A DNA stretch of 64,000 nt from Actinomycetospora sp. TBRC 11914 (GTDB lineage: Bacteria; Actinomycetota; Actinomycetes; Mycobacteriales; Pseudonocardiaceae): positions 1-64,000 of the forward strand of contig NZ_JABBND010000004.1 of NCBI RefSeq assembly GCF_012933465.1, given 5' to 3'. Below, piece by piece: positions 1 through 8,506 of the stretch; position 1 is the first letter of the stretch, and the number at the start of each line of letters is the position of its first letter. Position numbers and translations under genes: made by a program. Below the pieces are notes generated by a model that ran no database searches, was not told the DNA's origin, and saw nothing but the letters and a program-made list of their open reading frames with translations.

Positions 1-30
1 ACACTTTCTGCTCACGAGCGCGCCAGCGCA
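1..30. repeat. Right half of palindromic 3'-end element (cut by window edge)
   Basis: The first 18 bases (ACACTTTCTGCTCACGAG) are identical to the right half of the 46-bp palindromic core found at 15394, 17699, 21752 and 25764. The flank that follows (CGCGCCAGCGCAC) resembles the outer arm of those copies. The stop codon of the aminotransferase-like gene lies inside it. The left half would lie outside the window. Confidence 0.75.
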
Positions 31-1229
31 CCCACCAGCGCGTCCACGTCGGCCCGCGACGTGTAGTGCGCCAGCCCGACCTTCACCACCCCGCCGATCT
101 CCGCCCCGCCGATCACCTCGAGCGCGCCCTGGTCGCCCGGGTCGATGAGCACGCACACGCCCTGGTCGGCGACCCGCTCGGCCACCTCCTGGGCGGTGCG
201 GCCGGCGACGAGGAACGCCACGGTCGGGATCCGGCGGGCCGGCTCGCCGAGCACCGTCACGCCCGGCACGAAGCGCAGCTCGGAGACGAGGTACTCGGTG
301 AGCTCGTCGTGGTGGCTGCGCAGCGAGGACATCGAGGTGAGGATGCGGTCGCGGCGCGAGCCGGAGGCGCGGTCGTCGAGGTCGGCGAGGTGGTCCACCG
401 AGGCGACCAGGCCGGCGAGCAGCGCGTAGGAGACGTCGCCGACCTCGAGCCGCTCGGGCCCGCGGGCCGCACCGTCGAACGAGACGGCCGGGAGCCGGTC
501 GAGCAGCTCCGGGGTGCGGAAGACCAGCGCGCCGACGGCGGGCCCGCCCCAGGCCGCCGCGGAGAGCACGATGACGTCGGCGCCCATCGTCTCCATGTCC
601 AGCGGCAGGTAAGGCGCCGCGGCGGAGGCGTCGACGACCATCAGCGGCTCGATGCCCGACGCCGGCGCGGGCAGCGCGTGCACCTTGCGGGCGATCGCCG
701 CGATCTCGGTGCGGGTGCCCAGGTGGCTGCAGGCGGCGGTCACGGTGACGACCCGGGTGCGGGCGCCGAGGAGGTCGTCGTACTGCCAGCTCGGCAGCTC
801 GCAGGTCTCGATGTCCACCTCGGCGGTGCGCACCGCCCCGCCCGCCCGGCCCGCGGCCCGGGCCCATGGGGCGACGTTGGCGCGGTCGTCCAGGCGGGAG
901 ACGACGACCTCGTCGCCGAGCGCCCAGGTGGTGGAGAGCACGTCGGCCAGCCGCTCGAGCAGCGCCGGCACCGAGGGGCCGAGGACGACCCCCTTCGGCT
1001 CGGCGCCCACCAGGTCGGCCACCGCGCGGCGGGCCGCGTCGACGATCGCCCCGCCGCGCTGGGAGGCGGGGAAGACCCCGCCCGGCGGGGCGACCGGGGC
1101 GCGCAGCGCGGAGGACACGGCCGTCGCGACCTGCTCGGGGACCTGCATCCCGGCGGGGGCGTCGAGGTGGACCCAGCCGTCACCGAGCGCGGGGACCTGA
1201 CCCCGGACCCGAGCGACGTCCACCGTCAT
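12..1229 (-). CDS. Cysteine desulfurase-like protein (aminotransferase class V fold) lacking the PLP lysine
   Basis: A 405-residue class V aminotransferase-fold protein. The N-terminal motif (VARVRGQVPALGDGW, HLDAPAGMQVP) and the position beside bpa, wzm, wzt and glfT1 match M. tuberculosis Rv3778c, recalled from memory. Where a cysteine desulfurase has Ser-x-His-Lys, this protein reads LSAAAWGGP, so the Schiff-base lysine is absent and true desulfurase activity is unlikely. I recall the mycobacterial homologue also lacking it, which would make this a conserved pseudoenzyme rather than local decay. A TACCGT hexamer 8 nt before the ATG suggests a leaderless transcript. The last codons and the stop lie in a palindromic repeat. 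The function is not known to me. Confidence 0.85.
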   Translation of the reverse strand: MTVDVARVRGQVPALGDGWVHLDAPAGMQVPEQVATAVSSALRAPVAPPGGVFPASQRGGAIVDAARRAVADLVGAEPKGVVLGPSVPALLERLADVLSTTWALGDEVVVSRLDDRANVAPWARAAGRAGGAVRTAEVDIETCELPSWQYDDLLGARTRVVTVTAACSHLGTRTEIAAIARKVHALPAPASGIEPLMVVDASAAAPYLPLDMETMGADVIVLSAAAWGGPAVGALVFRTPELLDRLPAVSFDGAARGPERLEVGDVSYALLAGLVASVDHLADLDDRASGSRRDRILTSMSSLRSHHDELTEYLVSELRFVPGVTVLGEPARRIPTVAFLVAGRTAQEVAERVADQGVCVLIDPGDQGALEVIGGAEIGGVVKVGLAHYTSRADVDALVGALARS

Positions 1230-1237
1230 GCTCCAGT

Positions 1238-1243
1238 ACGGTA
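1238..1243 (-). promoter_or_regulatory. Candidate -10 box (TACCGT), leaderless start of the aminotransferase-like gene
   Basis: On the minus strand TACCGT ends 8 nt before the ATG at 1229. The spacing puts the transcript start at or next to the start codon. No clear -35 box is visible. Confidence 0.4.
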
Positions 1244-1333
1244 CGTCGGCTCCGCCGCGTAGCCGAGGGCGGTCCGCGACTCCACCGCTCGTGGGCCCGG
1301 ACGGAGCAGGTCCGGATCCGTCAGGATGGCGGG

Positions 1334-1903
1334 ATGAGCGAGCAGCCCGAGGGACAGTCGGGCGACCAGGTCATGATCGTCGGACCGGACGGCACCCCGG
1401 TCGGCACGGTGCGCGTCCCGAGCGGCGAGTCCTCGCCCGTCGAGGAGGGCGAGGCCGCCGCCGAGGACCCGTCGTCGGCGGTCGAGGAGCCGGCGAAGGT
1501 CATGCGGATCGGCACCATGATCAAGCAGCTGCTCGAGGAGGTCCGCTCCACCGAGCTCGACGACGCGAGCCGCCGCCGGCTCAAGGAGATCCACGCGGCC
1601 TCGTTGCGGGAGCTCGAGGAGGCGCTCTCCCCGGAGCTGCGCGAGGAGCTGGCCCGGATCATCGCCCCGTTCGACGCGGAGGCCACGCCGTCCGACGGCG
1701 AGCTGCGCATCGCCCAGGCCCAGCTGGTCGGCTGGCTGGAAGGCCTCTTCCACGGCATCCAGACCGCGCTGGTCGCCCAGCAGATGGCGGCCCGGATGCA
1801 GCTCGAGCAGATGCGCCGCGGGCTCCCGGCGGGCACCGGGGGACGTTCCGGACGAGGCGGTACCGAGGCCGGCGGCGGGGGGACGACCGGCCAGTACCTC
1901 TGA
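1334..1903 (+). CDS. bpa: Bacterial proteasome activator Bpa (PafE)
   Basis: A 189-residue protein. The middle (about residues 50-165) is rich in predicted helix, as in the four-helix bundle of Bpa. A Gly-rich tail ends exactly in GQYL, the HbYX-like C-terminal motif by which Bpa docks on the 20S proteasome and opens its gate. In the family it forms a 12-mer ring and promotes ATP-independent degradation of unfolded substrates. It lies next to wzm, as Rv3780 lies next to the rfbE/glfT1/rfbD genes in M. tuberculosis. Start chosen at ATG (MSEQPEGQSG). The gap of 24 nt to wzm holds a possible wzm promoter. Confidence 0.92.
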   Translation: MSEQPEGQSGDQVMIVGPDGTPVGTVRVPSGESSPVEEGEAAAEDPSSAVEEPAKVMRIGTMIKQLLEEVRSTELDDASRRRLKEIHAASLRELEEALSPELREELARIIAPFDAEATPSDGELRIAQAQLVGWLEGLFHGIQTALVAQQMAARMQLEQMRRGLPAGTGGRSGRGGTEAGGGGTTGQYL

Positions 1904-1913
1904 GCCCCCCGGG

Positions 1914-1919
1914 TACGCT
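1914..1919 (+). promoter_or_regulatory. Candidate -10 box (TACGCT) for wzm
   Basis: TACGCT lies just after the bpa stop codon and ends 8 nt before the GTG at 1928. It supports that GTG as a leaderless start and gives wzm-wzt-glfT1 a promoter of its own. Confidence 0.4.
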
Positions 1920-1927
1920 CACCCGCC

Positions 1928-2884
1928 GTGGCCGTCCCAGCACTTGCGCGACGTGGCGCCGACGATCCGTCGGGGCCCGACGACGCCGCAGGGGCCCCTG
2001 ACCTGCACGCGCCGTCACCCCGATCGTGGCGTCGCGCCTTCGGCGACATCAGGCAGGCCATCGCGCAGCGCGAGCTCTGGGGCCACCTCGGCTGGCAGGA
2101 CGTCAAGCAGCGCTACCGGCGCTCCACCATCGGCCCGCTGTGGATCACCATCAGCATGGCGGTGACCGCGGCGGCGCTCGGCGGGCTGTACTCGCAGCTG
2201 TTCGGTCAGCCGATCGGCACCTTCATGCCGTACGTGACCGTCGGCTTCATGATCTGGTACTTCATCAGCGCCTGCGTGCTGGAGGGGACCGAGACCTTCA
2301 TCGCCAACGAGGGCCTCATCCGCTTCCTGCCGGCCCCGCTGATGATCTACGTCTTCCGCACGGTGTGGCGCCAGGTGCTGTTCTTCGCGCACAACCTGGT
2401 CGTCTACGTCATCGTGCTGGCGATCTTCTTCCCCGAGCTCACCCGGCCGTACCAGATGGTGCACCCCAACGGCGTCGTGCATCCGGGCCTGAGCTGGAGC
2501 GCACTGCTCGCCATCCCCGCGTTCCTGCTCATCGTGGTCAACGGGCTGTGGGTGACGCTGCTGTTCGGCATCATCGCGACCCGCTTCCGGGACATCCCGC
2601 CGGTGGTCTCGAGCTTCATGCAGCTCTTCTTCACGATGACACCGATCATCTGGACCACGGACCTGCTGCGCGGCGGGGCCCCGGGCAGCACGAAGGCCCT
2701 GGTCGAGTGGCTGGCGAAGCTCAACCCCTTCTACCACTTCATCGAGATCTTCCGGGCGCCGCTGGTGGGTCAGGTGCAGAGCTGGACGCACTGGGCCGTC
2801 TGCGGCGCGATCACGGTCATCGGGTGGACCCTGGCGCTGGTCGCGCTGCGCAACTACCGCTCCCGCGTCGCCTATTGGGTGTGA
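1928..2884 (+). CDS. wzm: ABC-2 type polysaccharide exporter permease (Wzm/RfbD)
   Basis: A 318-residue ABC-2 permease with a cytosolic N-terminus (about 60 residues) followed by about six hydrophobic segments. The entry motif (LGWQDVKQRYRRSTIGPLW) and the central MPYVTVGFMIWYF segment are typical of O-antigen exporters. It pairs with the ATPase that follows. In mycobacteria the orthologous pair (Rv3783/Rv3781) is implicated in moving the lipid-linked galactan precursor across the membrane. The neighbouring glfT1 and emb genes make galactan the likely cargo here. Confidence 0.92.
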   Translation: MAVPALARRGADDPSGPDDAAGAPDLHAPSPRSWRRAFGDIRQAIAQRELWGHLGWQDVKQRYRRSTIGPLWITISMAVTAAALGGLYSQLFGQPIGTFMPYVTVGFMIWYFISACVLEGTETFIANEGLIRFLPAPLMIYVFRTVWRQVLFFAHNLVVYVIVLAIFFPELTRPYQMVHPNGVVHPGLSWSALLAIPAFLLIVVNGLWVTLLFGIIATRFRDIPPVVSSFMQLFFTMTPIIWTTDLLRGGAPGSTKALVEWLAKLNPFYHFIEIFRAPLVGQVQSWTHWAVCGAITVIGWTLALVALRNYRSRVAYWV

Positions 2885-2909
2885 GCCGGCTAGCCATGGA
2901 AGAGATGTA

Positions 2910-3761
2910 ATGGTCTCGATCGACGTCCAGAACGCCTCCGTCGACTTCCCGATCTTCGACGCCAAGAACCGGTCGCTGAAGAAGTCGGTCCTCGGACGGG
3001 CCGGTGGGCACATCACCGACGCGAAGGTCCCCGTCGTGGAGGCCCTGCGCGACATCGACCTGAGCCTGCGCCAGGGCGACCGGGTCGGCCTCGTCGGGCA
3101 CAACGGTGCCGGCAAGTCGACGCTGCTGCGCCTCCTCGCCGGCATCTACGAGCCCACCCGCGGCCGCACGCGGATCGAGGGCCGCGTGGCGCCGGTGTTC
3201 GACCTCGCCGTCGGGATGGACCCGGAGATCTCCGGGCTGGAGAACATCCTCATCCGCGGGCTGTTCCTCGGGATGACCCGCAAGGAGATGGAGCGCCGGG
3301 TCGACGAGATCGCCGACTTCACCGAGCTCGGCGACTACCTCTCGATGCCGCTGCGCACCTACTCGACGGGCATGCGGGTGCGGCTCGCCCTCGGCGTCGT
3401 GACCTCGATCGACCCCGAGATCCTCATCCTCGACGAGGGCATCGGCGCGGTCGACGCGGCGTTCCTCGAGAAGGCCCGCGACCGCCTGCGCGACCTCGTC
3501 AGGCGCTCCGGGATGCTCGTGTTCGCCTCGCACTCCGACGAGTTCCTCGTCGAGCTCTGCGACACCGCGATCTGGATGGACACCGGCGTGATCCGGGAGC
3601 AGGGGCCGCTGCGCGAGGTGGTGAGCCACTACAAGGGCCGGGACCTGTTCGAGTCGCTGAGCCCGGAGACGCTGCGCCGCCTCGACCTGGGACACGAGAC
3701 CCCGCCCGAGAAGGCCCCGGCCACGGCGGAGCCGAGCGACGAGACGGTGGGCTCCGCGTGA
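2910..3761 (+). CDS. wzt: ABC polysaccharide exporter ATPase (Wzt/RfbE)
   Basis: A 283-residue ABC ATPase. Walker A (GHNGAGKST) begins at residue 63, the signature is the Wzt-type YSTGMRVRL, and Walker B is ILILDEGIGAVD followed by a switch histidine (ASHSDE). After the nucleotide-binding domain only a short tail remains. It lacks the C-terminal carbohydrate-binding domain of the O-antigen Wzt proteins that recognise a chain cap, as in mycobacterial RfbE. It follows wzm by 25 nt and overlaps glfT1 by 4 nt (GTGA), so the three genes are probably translationally coupled. Confidence 0.93.
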   Translation: MVSIDVQNASVDFPIFDAKNRSLKKSVLGRAGGHITDAKVPVVEALRDIDLSLRQGDRVGLVGHNGAGKSTLLRLLAGIYEPTRGRTRIEGRVAPVFDLAVGMDPEISGLENILIRGLFLGMTRKEMERRVDEIADFTELGDYLSMPLRTYSTGMRVRLALGVVTSIDPEILILDEGIGAVDAAFLEKARDRLRDLVRRSGMLVFASHSDEFLVELCDTAIWMDTGVIREQGPLREVVSHYKGRDLFESLSPETLRRLDLGHETPPEKAPATAEPSDETVGSA

Positions 3762-4672
3762 CGCCCGGGGGTCCCGACGACGAGGCCGTCTGGGCCGTCG
3801 TCGTCACCCGCCACCGGGCCGAGCTGCTCGCCGACGGGCTCGCCGTCCTGGCCAAGCAGACCCGCCGTCCGGACCACCTCGTCGTCGTCGACAACGGCCC
3901 GGACGAGGCGACCCGCGAGGTCGTGGCGGCCTGCGGGCTGCCCGCGACCTACCTGCCCTCGCGGCACAACCTCGGCGGCGCCGGCGGCTACGCGCTGGGC
4001 ATGCTGACCGCGCTCGCCGGCGGCGCGGACTGGCTCTGGATGGCCGACGACGACGGCCGCCCCGCCGACGAGCACGTGCTGGCGACGCTGCTCGACGTGG
4101 CCCGGCGGCGGGACCTCGCCGAGGTCTCGCCGGTCATCGCGAACGCGGCGGACCCCGAGAAGCTCGCCTTCCCGCTGCGGCGGGGACTCACGTGGAAGCG
4201 GTGGCGCCGCGACCTTGACGGGTTCGGGGACGGCGAGCTGATGCCCGGGATCGCGCACCTGTTCAACGGGGCGCTCTTCCGGGCGTCGACGCTGGACGTG
4301 GTCGGCGTGCCGGACCTGCGCCTGTTCGTCCGCGGCGACGAGGTGGAGCTGCACCGGCGCCTCATGCGCTCCGGGCTTCCCTACGGGACGTGCCTGACCA
4401 CGGCCTACGTCCACCCCGACGGTTCCGACGAGTTCAAACCGATGCTCGGCGGCCGGCTGCACGCCCAGGACCCGGGCGACGCGACCAAGAGGTTCTTCAC
4501 CTACCGCAACCGCGGCTACCTGCTGGCTCAGCCCGGCCTGCGCAAGCTCGGCGCCATCGAGCACCTGCGCTTCGGGTGGTACTTCCTCGTCGAACGACGG
4601 GACGTCCCGGCGCTGCGCGAGTGGCTGCGGTTGGTGCGGATGGGCCGGCGCGAGCGGTTCCGGCGCCCGTGA
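3758..4672 (+). CDS. glfT1: Galactofuranosyltransferase GlfT1 (galactan initiation)
   Basis: A 304-residue GT2-family enzyme. In mycobacteria GlfT1 adds the first two galactofuranose units from UDP-Galf to the rhamnosyl-GlcNAc-PP-decaprenyl linker on the inner face of the membrane. Visible motifs are the N-terminal nucleotide-binding strand (VVVTRHRAELL), NLGGAGGYALGM at about residue 69, and the metal-binding DDD triad at residues 97-99 in WMADDDG. The C-terminal part carries VRGDEVELHRRLM and a basic tail. The GTG start overlaps the wzt stop. Confidence 0.92.
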   Translation: MTPGGPDDEAVWAVVVTRHRAELLADGLAVLAKQTRRPDHLVVVDNGPDEATREVVAACGLPATYLPSRHNLGGAGGYALGMLTALAGGADWLWMADDDGRPADEHVLATLLDVARRRDLAEVSPVIANAADPEKLAFPLRRGLTWKRWRRDLDGFGDGELMPGIAHLFNGALFRASTLDVVGVPDLRLFVRGDEVELHRRLMRSGLPYGTCLTTAYVHPDGSDEFKPMLGGRLHAQDPGDATKRFFTYRNRGYLLAQPGLRKLGAIEHLRFGWYFLVERRDVPALREWLRLVRMGRRERFRRP

Positions 4673-4728
4673 GGCAGGTGCACCCGCCCGGCAGGCTCTC
4701 CCCGGCGACTTCGGAGGTCATACCCCCC

Positions 4729-4752
4729 ATGTCAGGACGCACCACGTGCTGA
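4729..4752 (+). other. Possible 7-codon leader ORF overlapping the emb start
   Basis: ATG at 4729 opens a 7-codon frame (MSGRTTC) whose TGA at 4750 overlaps the GTG start of the emb gene at 4746. A GGAGG lies at about 4712, some 14 nt before the ATG. It could couple translation or could be chance; nothing further supports it. Confidence 0.2.
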
Positions 4753-7700
4753 CGCCCGGCCACGCGACGACGGACACCGCCACCGCGGACCCGCAGGCCC
4801 CGCCGCAGAACAACGGCGTGCACGGCCCCGGTCTGCCGACGGACCCGTCGCCCGCCGAGGAGCGCCGCGCCCTGCGCCGCCTGCGCTGGCTCGCCGTCCT
4901 GCTCGGGGGGCTGGGCACGATCCTGGCGCTGCTCTTCCCGTTCCTGCCCGTCGTGCAGGACACCGCGACGATCCAGTGGCCGAGCCCGACGACCGGCACC
5001 CGCTCGGTCGACGCCCCGCTGGTCGCGTTCCGGCCGCAGACGATGTCGGCCTCGATCCCCTGCGCCGCGGTGCGCAGCCTCGACGCCCGCGCCCCGCAGC
5101 GCGCGACGGTGCTCTCCACGACCCCGCCGCTGTCGCCGAGCGGCCTGCAGGTCGGGCTGCAGCTCTACGTCGACAACGGCCAGCTCACCCTCACCGACCG
5201 CGGCCAGCAGTCCGCGCAGGAGCCGGTGCCGGCCGGGCCCTGCAACGTCACGATCACCTCCGACGGGGCGCAGACGGTCATCAACCTCGGCGCCGGCGCG
5301 GACGTCGTCATGGGCGGGGACTTCCGCCCGCAGGTCGTCGGCATCTACTCCGACCTCGACGCCGCGAAGGACCCGACGGCGGGCACGAGCGTCCAGGTCG
5401 TGCCGGACACCCGCTTCCAGACGACCGCGACCGCCCTCAAGGTGACGGCCGGGATCCTGGCGATCCTGTGCTTCCTCGGGGCGGTGTGGGCGCTGCACGC
5501 GCTCGACACCCGGGCCGGGCGCCGGGCGCCCCGCCTCGCCCCCCGGCGGTGGTGGCGGCCCACGGCCCGCGACGCCGTCGTCCTCCTCGGCCTGGCGGTC
5601 TGGGCGGTGATCGGCTCCCAGACCTCCGACGACGGCTACATCCTCGGCATCGCCCGCGCCCGCGAGAGCGCCGGCTACATCGGCAACTACTACCGGTGGT
5701 TCAACGTCCCCGAGGCGCCGTTCGGCTGGTTCTACGAGGTCTACTCGGTCTGGGTCCAGGTCAGCGACAACATCCTCTGGATGCGGCTGCCCTCGGTGTT
5801 CATGGGCATCGTGTCCTGGCTGCTGATCTCGCGGGAGATGCTGCCGCGTCTCGGTGTCGCGGTGCGCCGCTCGAAGGCCGCCGGCTGGGCCGCCGCGATG
5901 GTCTTCCTGATGTTCTGGCTGCCGTTCAACAACGGGCTGCGCCCGGAGCCGGTGGCCGTCATCTCCGCGCTCCTGGCGTTCTGCGCGGTCGAGCGGGCGG
6001 TCGCCACCCGCCGGCTCGCCCCCGTCGCGCTCGGCCTGGTGGCGGCGGCCTTCGCGCTGGCCGCCACCCCGACCGGCCTCATGGCGGTGGCGCCCTTCCT
6101 CGCCGCGGCCCGTCCGCTGTTCCGCCTCGTGCAGGAGCGGGTGCGCCGGCTCGGGTGGCTGCCGGTGCTGGCGCCGATCCTCGCGTCCGGCGTCGTGGTG
6201 CTCACCGCGATCTTCGCCGACCAGACGTTCGCCGCGGTCATGGAGGCCAACCGGGTCCGGTTCCTGATCGGGCCGAACTACACCTGGTACCAGGAGGTCG
6301 TCCGGTACGAGTCGCTGTTCTCGGTCTCCGCCGACGGCTCGCTGGAGCGCCGGGCGCCGGTGCTGCTGCTGATCCTCGGGCTCGTGGTGTGCCTCGTCGT
6401 GCTGCTGCGGCGCGACCGCATCCGCGGCGCGGCGCTCGGCCCGTCCCAGCGACTCATCGGCACGACGCTGCTGGGCTTCGTCGTGCTCGCCCTCACCCCC
6501 ACCAAGTGGACCCACCACTTCGGGGCGTTCGCCGCACTGGGGTCGGGCATGGCCGCCCTGACCGCGCTGGCCACGTCGTCGGACGTGCTGCGCTCCCGGC
6601 GCAACCGGTCGCTGTTCCTCGCCGCGGTGTTCGCGACGCTCGCGCTCGCGTTCACCGGCCCGAACACGTGGTGGTACACGAACAACTGGGGCGTGCCCTG
6701 GAACGACAAGTCGCCCTCCTACCACCACCACCAGGCCTCGACGCTCCTGCTCGCCGTCGCCGGGATCTTCCTGGTCGTCGCGGCCATCGAGCACATGCGC
6801 GGCATCCAGGAGCAACGCCCGCCGTCGTCGGGGGCCTGGCAGCCCGCCGGGCGGCTGGGACGTCTCGTCGCACCCGTGCTCAGCCGCGCGAAGCGGGTGC
6901 GCGGCTCGCGCTCGGCCAGCGCCGTCGAGCGCCGCGCCCGGGCGCTGCGGGTCGGTTCCGCCCCCATCGCCGTGGTGTGCGGGCTGCTGGTGCTCTTCGA
7001 GATGGCGTCGATGGGCAAGGGCATCGACAAGCAGTGGAACAGCTTCTCCCTCGGTGGCGACGTCGTGAAGCACCCGTTCTCGACCTCGTGCGGGCTGGCC
7101 GACCAGGTGCGCGTCGAGGGCAGCCCCGCCGCCGGGATCCTGCCGCCGGCGCCGCCGTTCACCGGGGTGGCGCCCTCGGCGAAGGGCGTGCTGCCGACCA
7201 TCGCGCCGCAGACCCCGGTCGCGCCCGGCCAGCAGCCCGCGCCGCTCCCGCCGGACACCGTGCAGGCCTCGAGCCCGCTCGCGCAGCTCGTCGACCCGAA
7301 CCCGCTGAACCAGGGCTTCCACGCCCAGGACGCCACCCCGCCGACCGGTGGCGGCACCGGCGTCTCCGGGTACGAGTACACGCTGCGCAACGACCTGGCC
7401 GGCCAGACGCTGGGCACGTTCGACAAGGAGGGGCGCGGCACCGGGATCCTCCGCACCCGGTGGCAGTCGGTGGACGACTCGCTGCGCTCCGGGCAGACCC
7501 CGCTGGTCATCAGCGTCGCCGGGCGGCTCAACGGTGGGAACAGCCTCTACCTGCAGTACGCCAAGCACCTGCCCGACGGCCGCATCCAGATCACCGGCCA
7601 GGACCCGATCGACGACGGCGCCGGCGGCGAGCCGCCGTGGCGCGAGATCAAGGTCAACCTCGCGTCGGGCAAGGGGGCGCAGGCCGACGAGATCCGGCTC

Positions 7701-8177
7701 GTCGCCCAGGACCGCGCCCTCGGCGTGGACGGGTGGATGGCGCTGGCCCCGATGCGCGGGCCGAAGCTCGTGCCGTTCACCCAGGCCGTGGGCCAGCAGC
7801 CGGGCTACCTCGAGTGGCCGGTGCAGTTCGCCTCGCCGTGCCTCAAGCCGTTCGACGTGCGGGACGGCATCGCCGAGGTCCCGACCTACCGGCTCATCGC
7901 CGACGCCTCGCAGTTCCGGATCGGCGGCGAGACCTGGTCGCAGCCGTCGGCGGGCGGGCCGATGGGCTGGATCGAGGTGCTGGAGAAGCAGCAGGACGTG
8001 CCGTCGTACCTGCAGGGCGAGTCGACCCTCGACTGGGGCCGGATCGAGAAGCTCGAGCCGTACGCGCCGAACACGGCCGCGCCCGACGTCGTGCGGGGCA
8101 CGAAGACGGTGTGGGGCCTGCACGGCGACGGGGAGATCGGCGACCCGCCGCCCGGTATCCCGTCGCCGGAGCGCTGA
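4746..8177 (+). CDS. Emb-type arabinosyltransferase (paralogue 1)
   Basis: A 1143-residue GT-C enzyme of the EmbA/B/C family, which extends arabinan with alpha-D-Araf from decaprenylphosphoryl-arabinose outside the membrane. Architecture: a first membrane helix near residue 45, an extracellular beta domain, a multi-helix membrane core, and a large C-terminal carbohydrate-binding region from about 750. The catalytic-loop acid pair is D295-D296 (SDDGY), and the conserved TPTKWTHHFGAF loop is present. LPFNNGLRPEP and EAPFGW recall EmbA. The residue matching M. tuberculosis EmbB Met306 is Ile (YILGIAR), as in EmbA. GTG start 73 nt after glfT1. The exact Emb class is not assignable by eye. Confidence 0.93.
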   Translation: MLTPGHATTDTATADPQAPPQNNGVHGPGLPTDPSPAEERRALRRLRWLAVLLGGLGTILALLFPFLPVVQDTATIQWPSPTTGTRSVDAPLVAFRPQTMSASIPCAAVRSLDARAPQRATVLSTTPPLSPSGLQVGLQLYVDNGQLTLTDRGQQSAQEPVPAGPCNVTITSDGAQTVINLGAGADVVMGGDFRPQVVGIYSDLDAAKDPTAGTSVQVVPDTRFQTTATALKVTAGILAILCFLGAVWALHALDTRAGRRAPRLAPRRWWRPTARDAVVLLGLAVWAVIGSQTSDDGYILGIARARESAGYIGNYYRWFNVPEAPFGWFYEVYSVWVQVSDNILWMRLPSVFMGIVSWLLISREMLPRLGVAVRRSKAAGWAAAMVFLMFWLPFNNGLRPEPVAVISALLAFCAVERAVATRRLAPVALGLVAAAFALAATPTGLMAVAPFLAAARPLFRLVQERVRRLGWLPVLAPILASGVVVLTAIFADQTFAAVMEANRVRFLIGPNYTWYQEVVRYESLFSVSADGSLERRAPVLLLILGLVVCLVVLLRRDRIRGAALGPSQRLIGTTLLGFVVLALTPTKWTHHFGAFAALGSGMAALTALATSSDVLRSRRNRSLFLAAVFATLALAFTGPNTWWYTNNWGVPWNDKSPSYHHHQASTLLLAVAGIFLVVAAIEHMRGIQEQRPPSSGAWQPAGRLGRLVAPVLSRAKRVRGSRSASAVERRARALRVGSAPIAVVCGLLVLFEMASMGKGIDKQWNSFSLGGDVVKHPFSTSCGLADQVRVEGSPAAGILPPAPPFTGVAPSAKGVLPTIAPQTPVAPGQQPAPLPPDTVQASSPLAQLVDPNPLNQGFHAQDATPPTGGGTGVSGYEYTLRNDLAGQTLGTFDKEGRGTGILRTRWQSVDDSLRSGQTPLVISVAGRLNGGNSLYLQYAKHLPDGRIQITGQDPIDDGAGGEPPWREIKVNLASGKGAQADEIRLVAQDRALGVDGWMALAPMRGPKLVPFTQAVGQQPGYLEWPVQFASPCLKPFDVRDGIAEVPTYRLIADASQFRIGGETWSQPSAGGPMGWIEVLEKQQDVPSYLQGESTLDWGRIEKLEPYAPNTAAPDVVRGTKTVWGLHGDGEIGDPPPGIPSPER

Positions 8178-8206
8178 TCGGGGCCGGTGCGCAGGTTCTG
8201 AGCGAG

Positions 8207-8243
8207 GGGCCCCTTCGGTCGCCTAGATCGACCGGAGGGGCCC
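8207..8243 (+). terminator. Strong hairpin terminator after emb paralogue 1
   Basis: Arms 8207-8221 and 8229-8243 pair over 15 bp with one G-U, around a 7-nt loop that contains CTAG. It starts 29 nt after the emb stop. No long T-run follows, which is usual for actinobacterial terminators. Confidence 0.7.
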
Positions 8244-8266
8244 TTCGTTCGTCGTGGGGCGGGCCC

Positions 8267-8442
8267 GGCCGAGTGGACCTCCAGGGCTGGGCGGGCAGCC
8301 GTGGGTGGCCACGAGCGAGGCCGAGTGGACCCCCAGGGCTGGGCGGGCAGCCGTGGGCGCCCACTCGGCGGAACTGGGTGGCCACGAGCGAGGCCGAGTG
8401 GGCCCACACGGTTGGCGCGGCAGCCGTGGAGGTCCACTCGGC
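8267..8442. repeat. Cluster of three imperfect direct repeats with inverted ends
   Basis: Three copies of a unit starting GGCCGAGTGG begin at 8267, 8319 and 8392. Copies 1 and 2 share about 50 nt (CCAGGGCTGGGCGGGCAGCC and GGTGGCCACGAGCGA); copy 3 is more diverged. Inverted forms (CCACTCGG) at 8361 and 8433 can pair with the unit starts. The cluster fills the 329-bp gap between the convergent emb and gtrA-like genes. No ORF in it looks real. Confidence 0.7.
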
Positions 8443-8506
8443 GCGCCCGGGCCGGCGGACCTGCCCCACGTGCCCCTCGACGTCGGGACCCGGACCCGCG
8501 ACGTGC

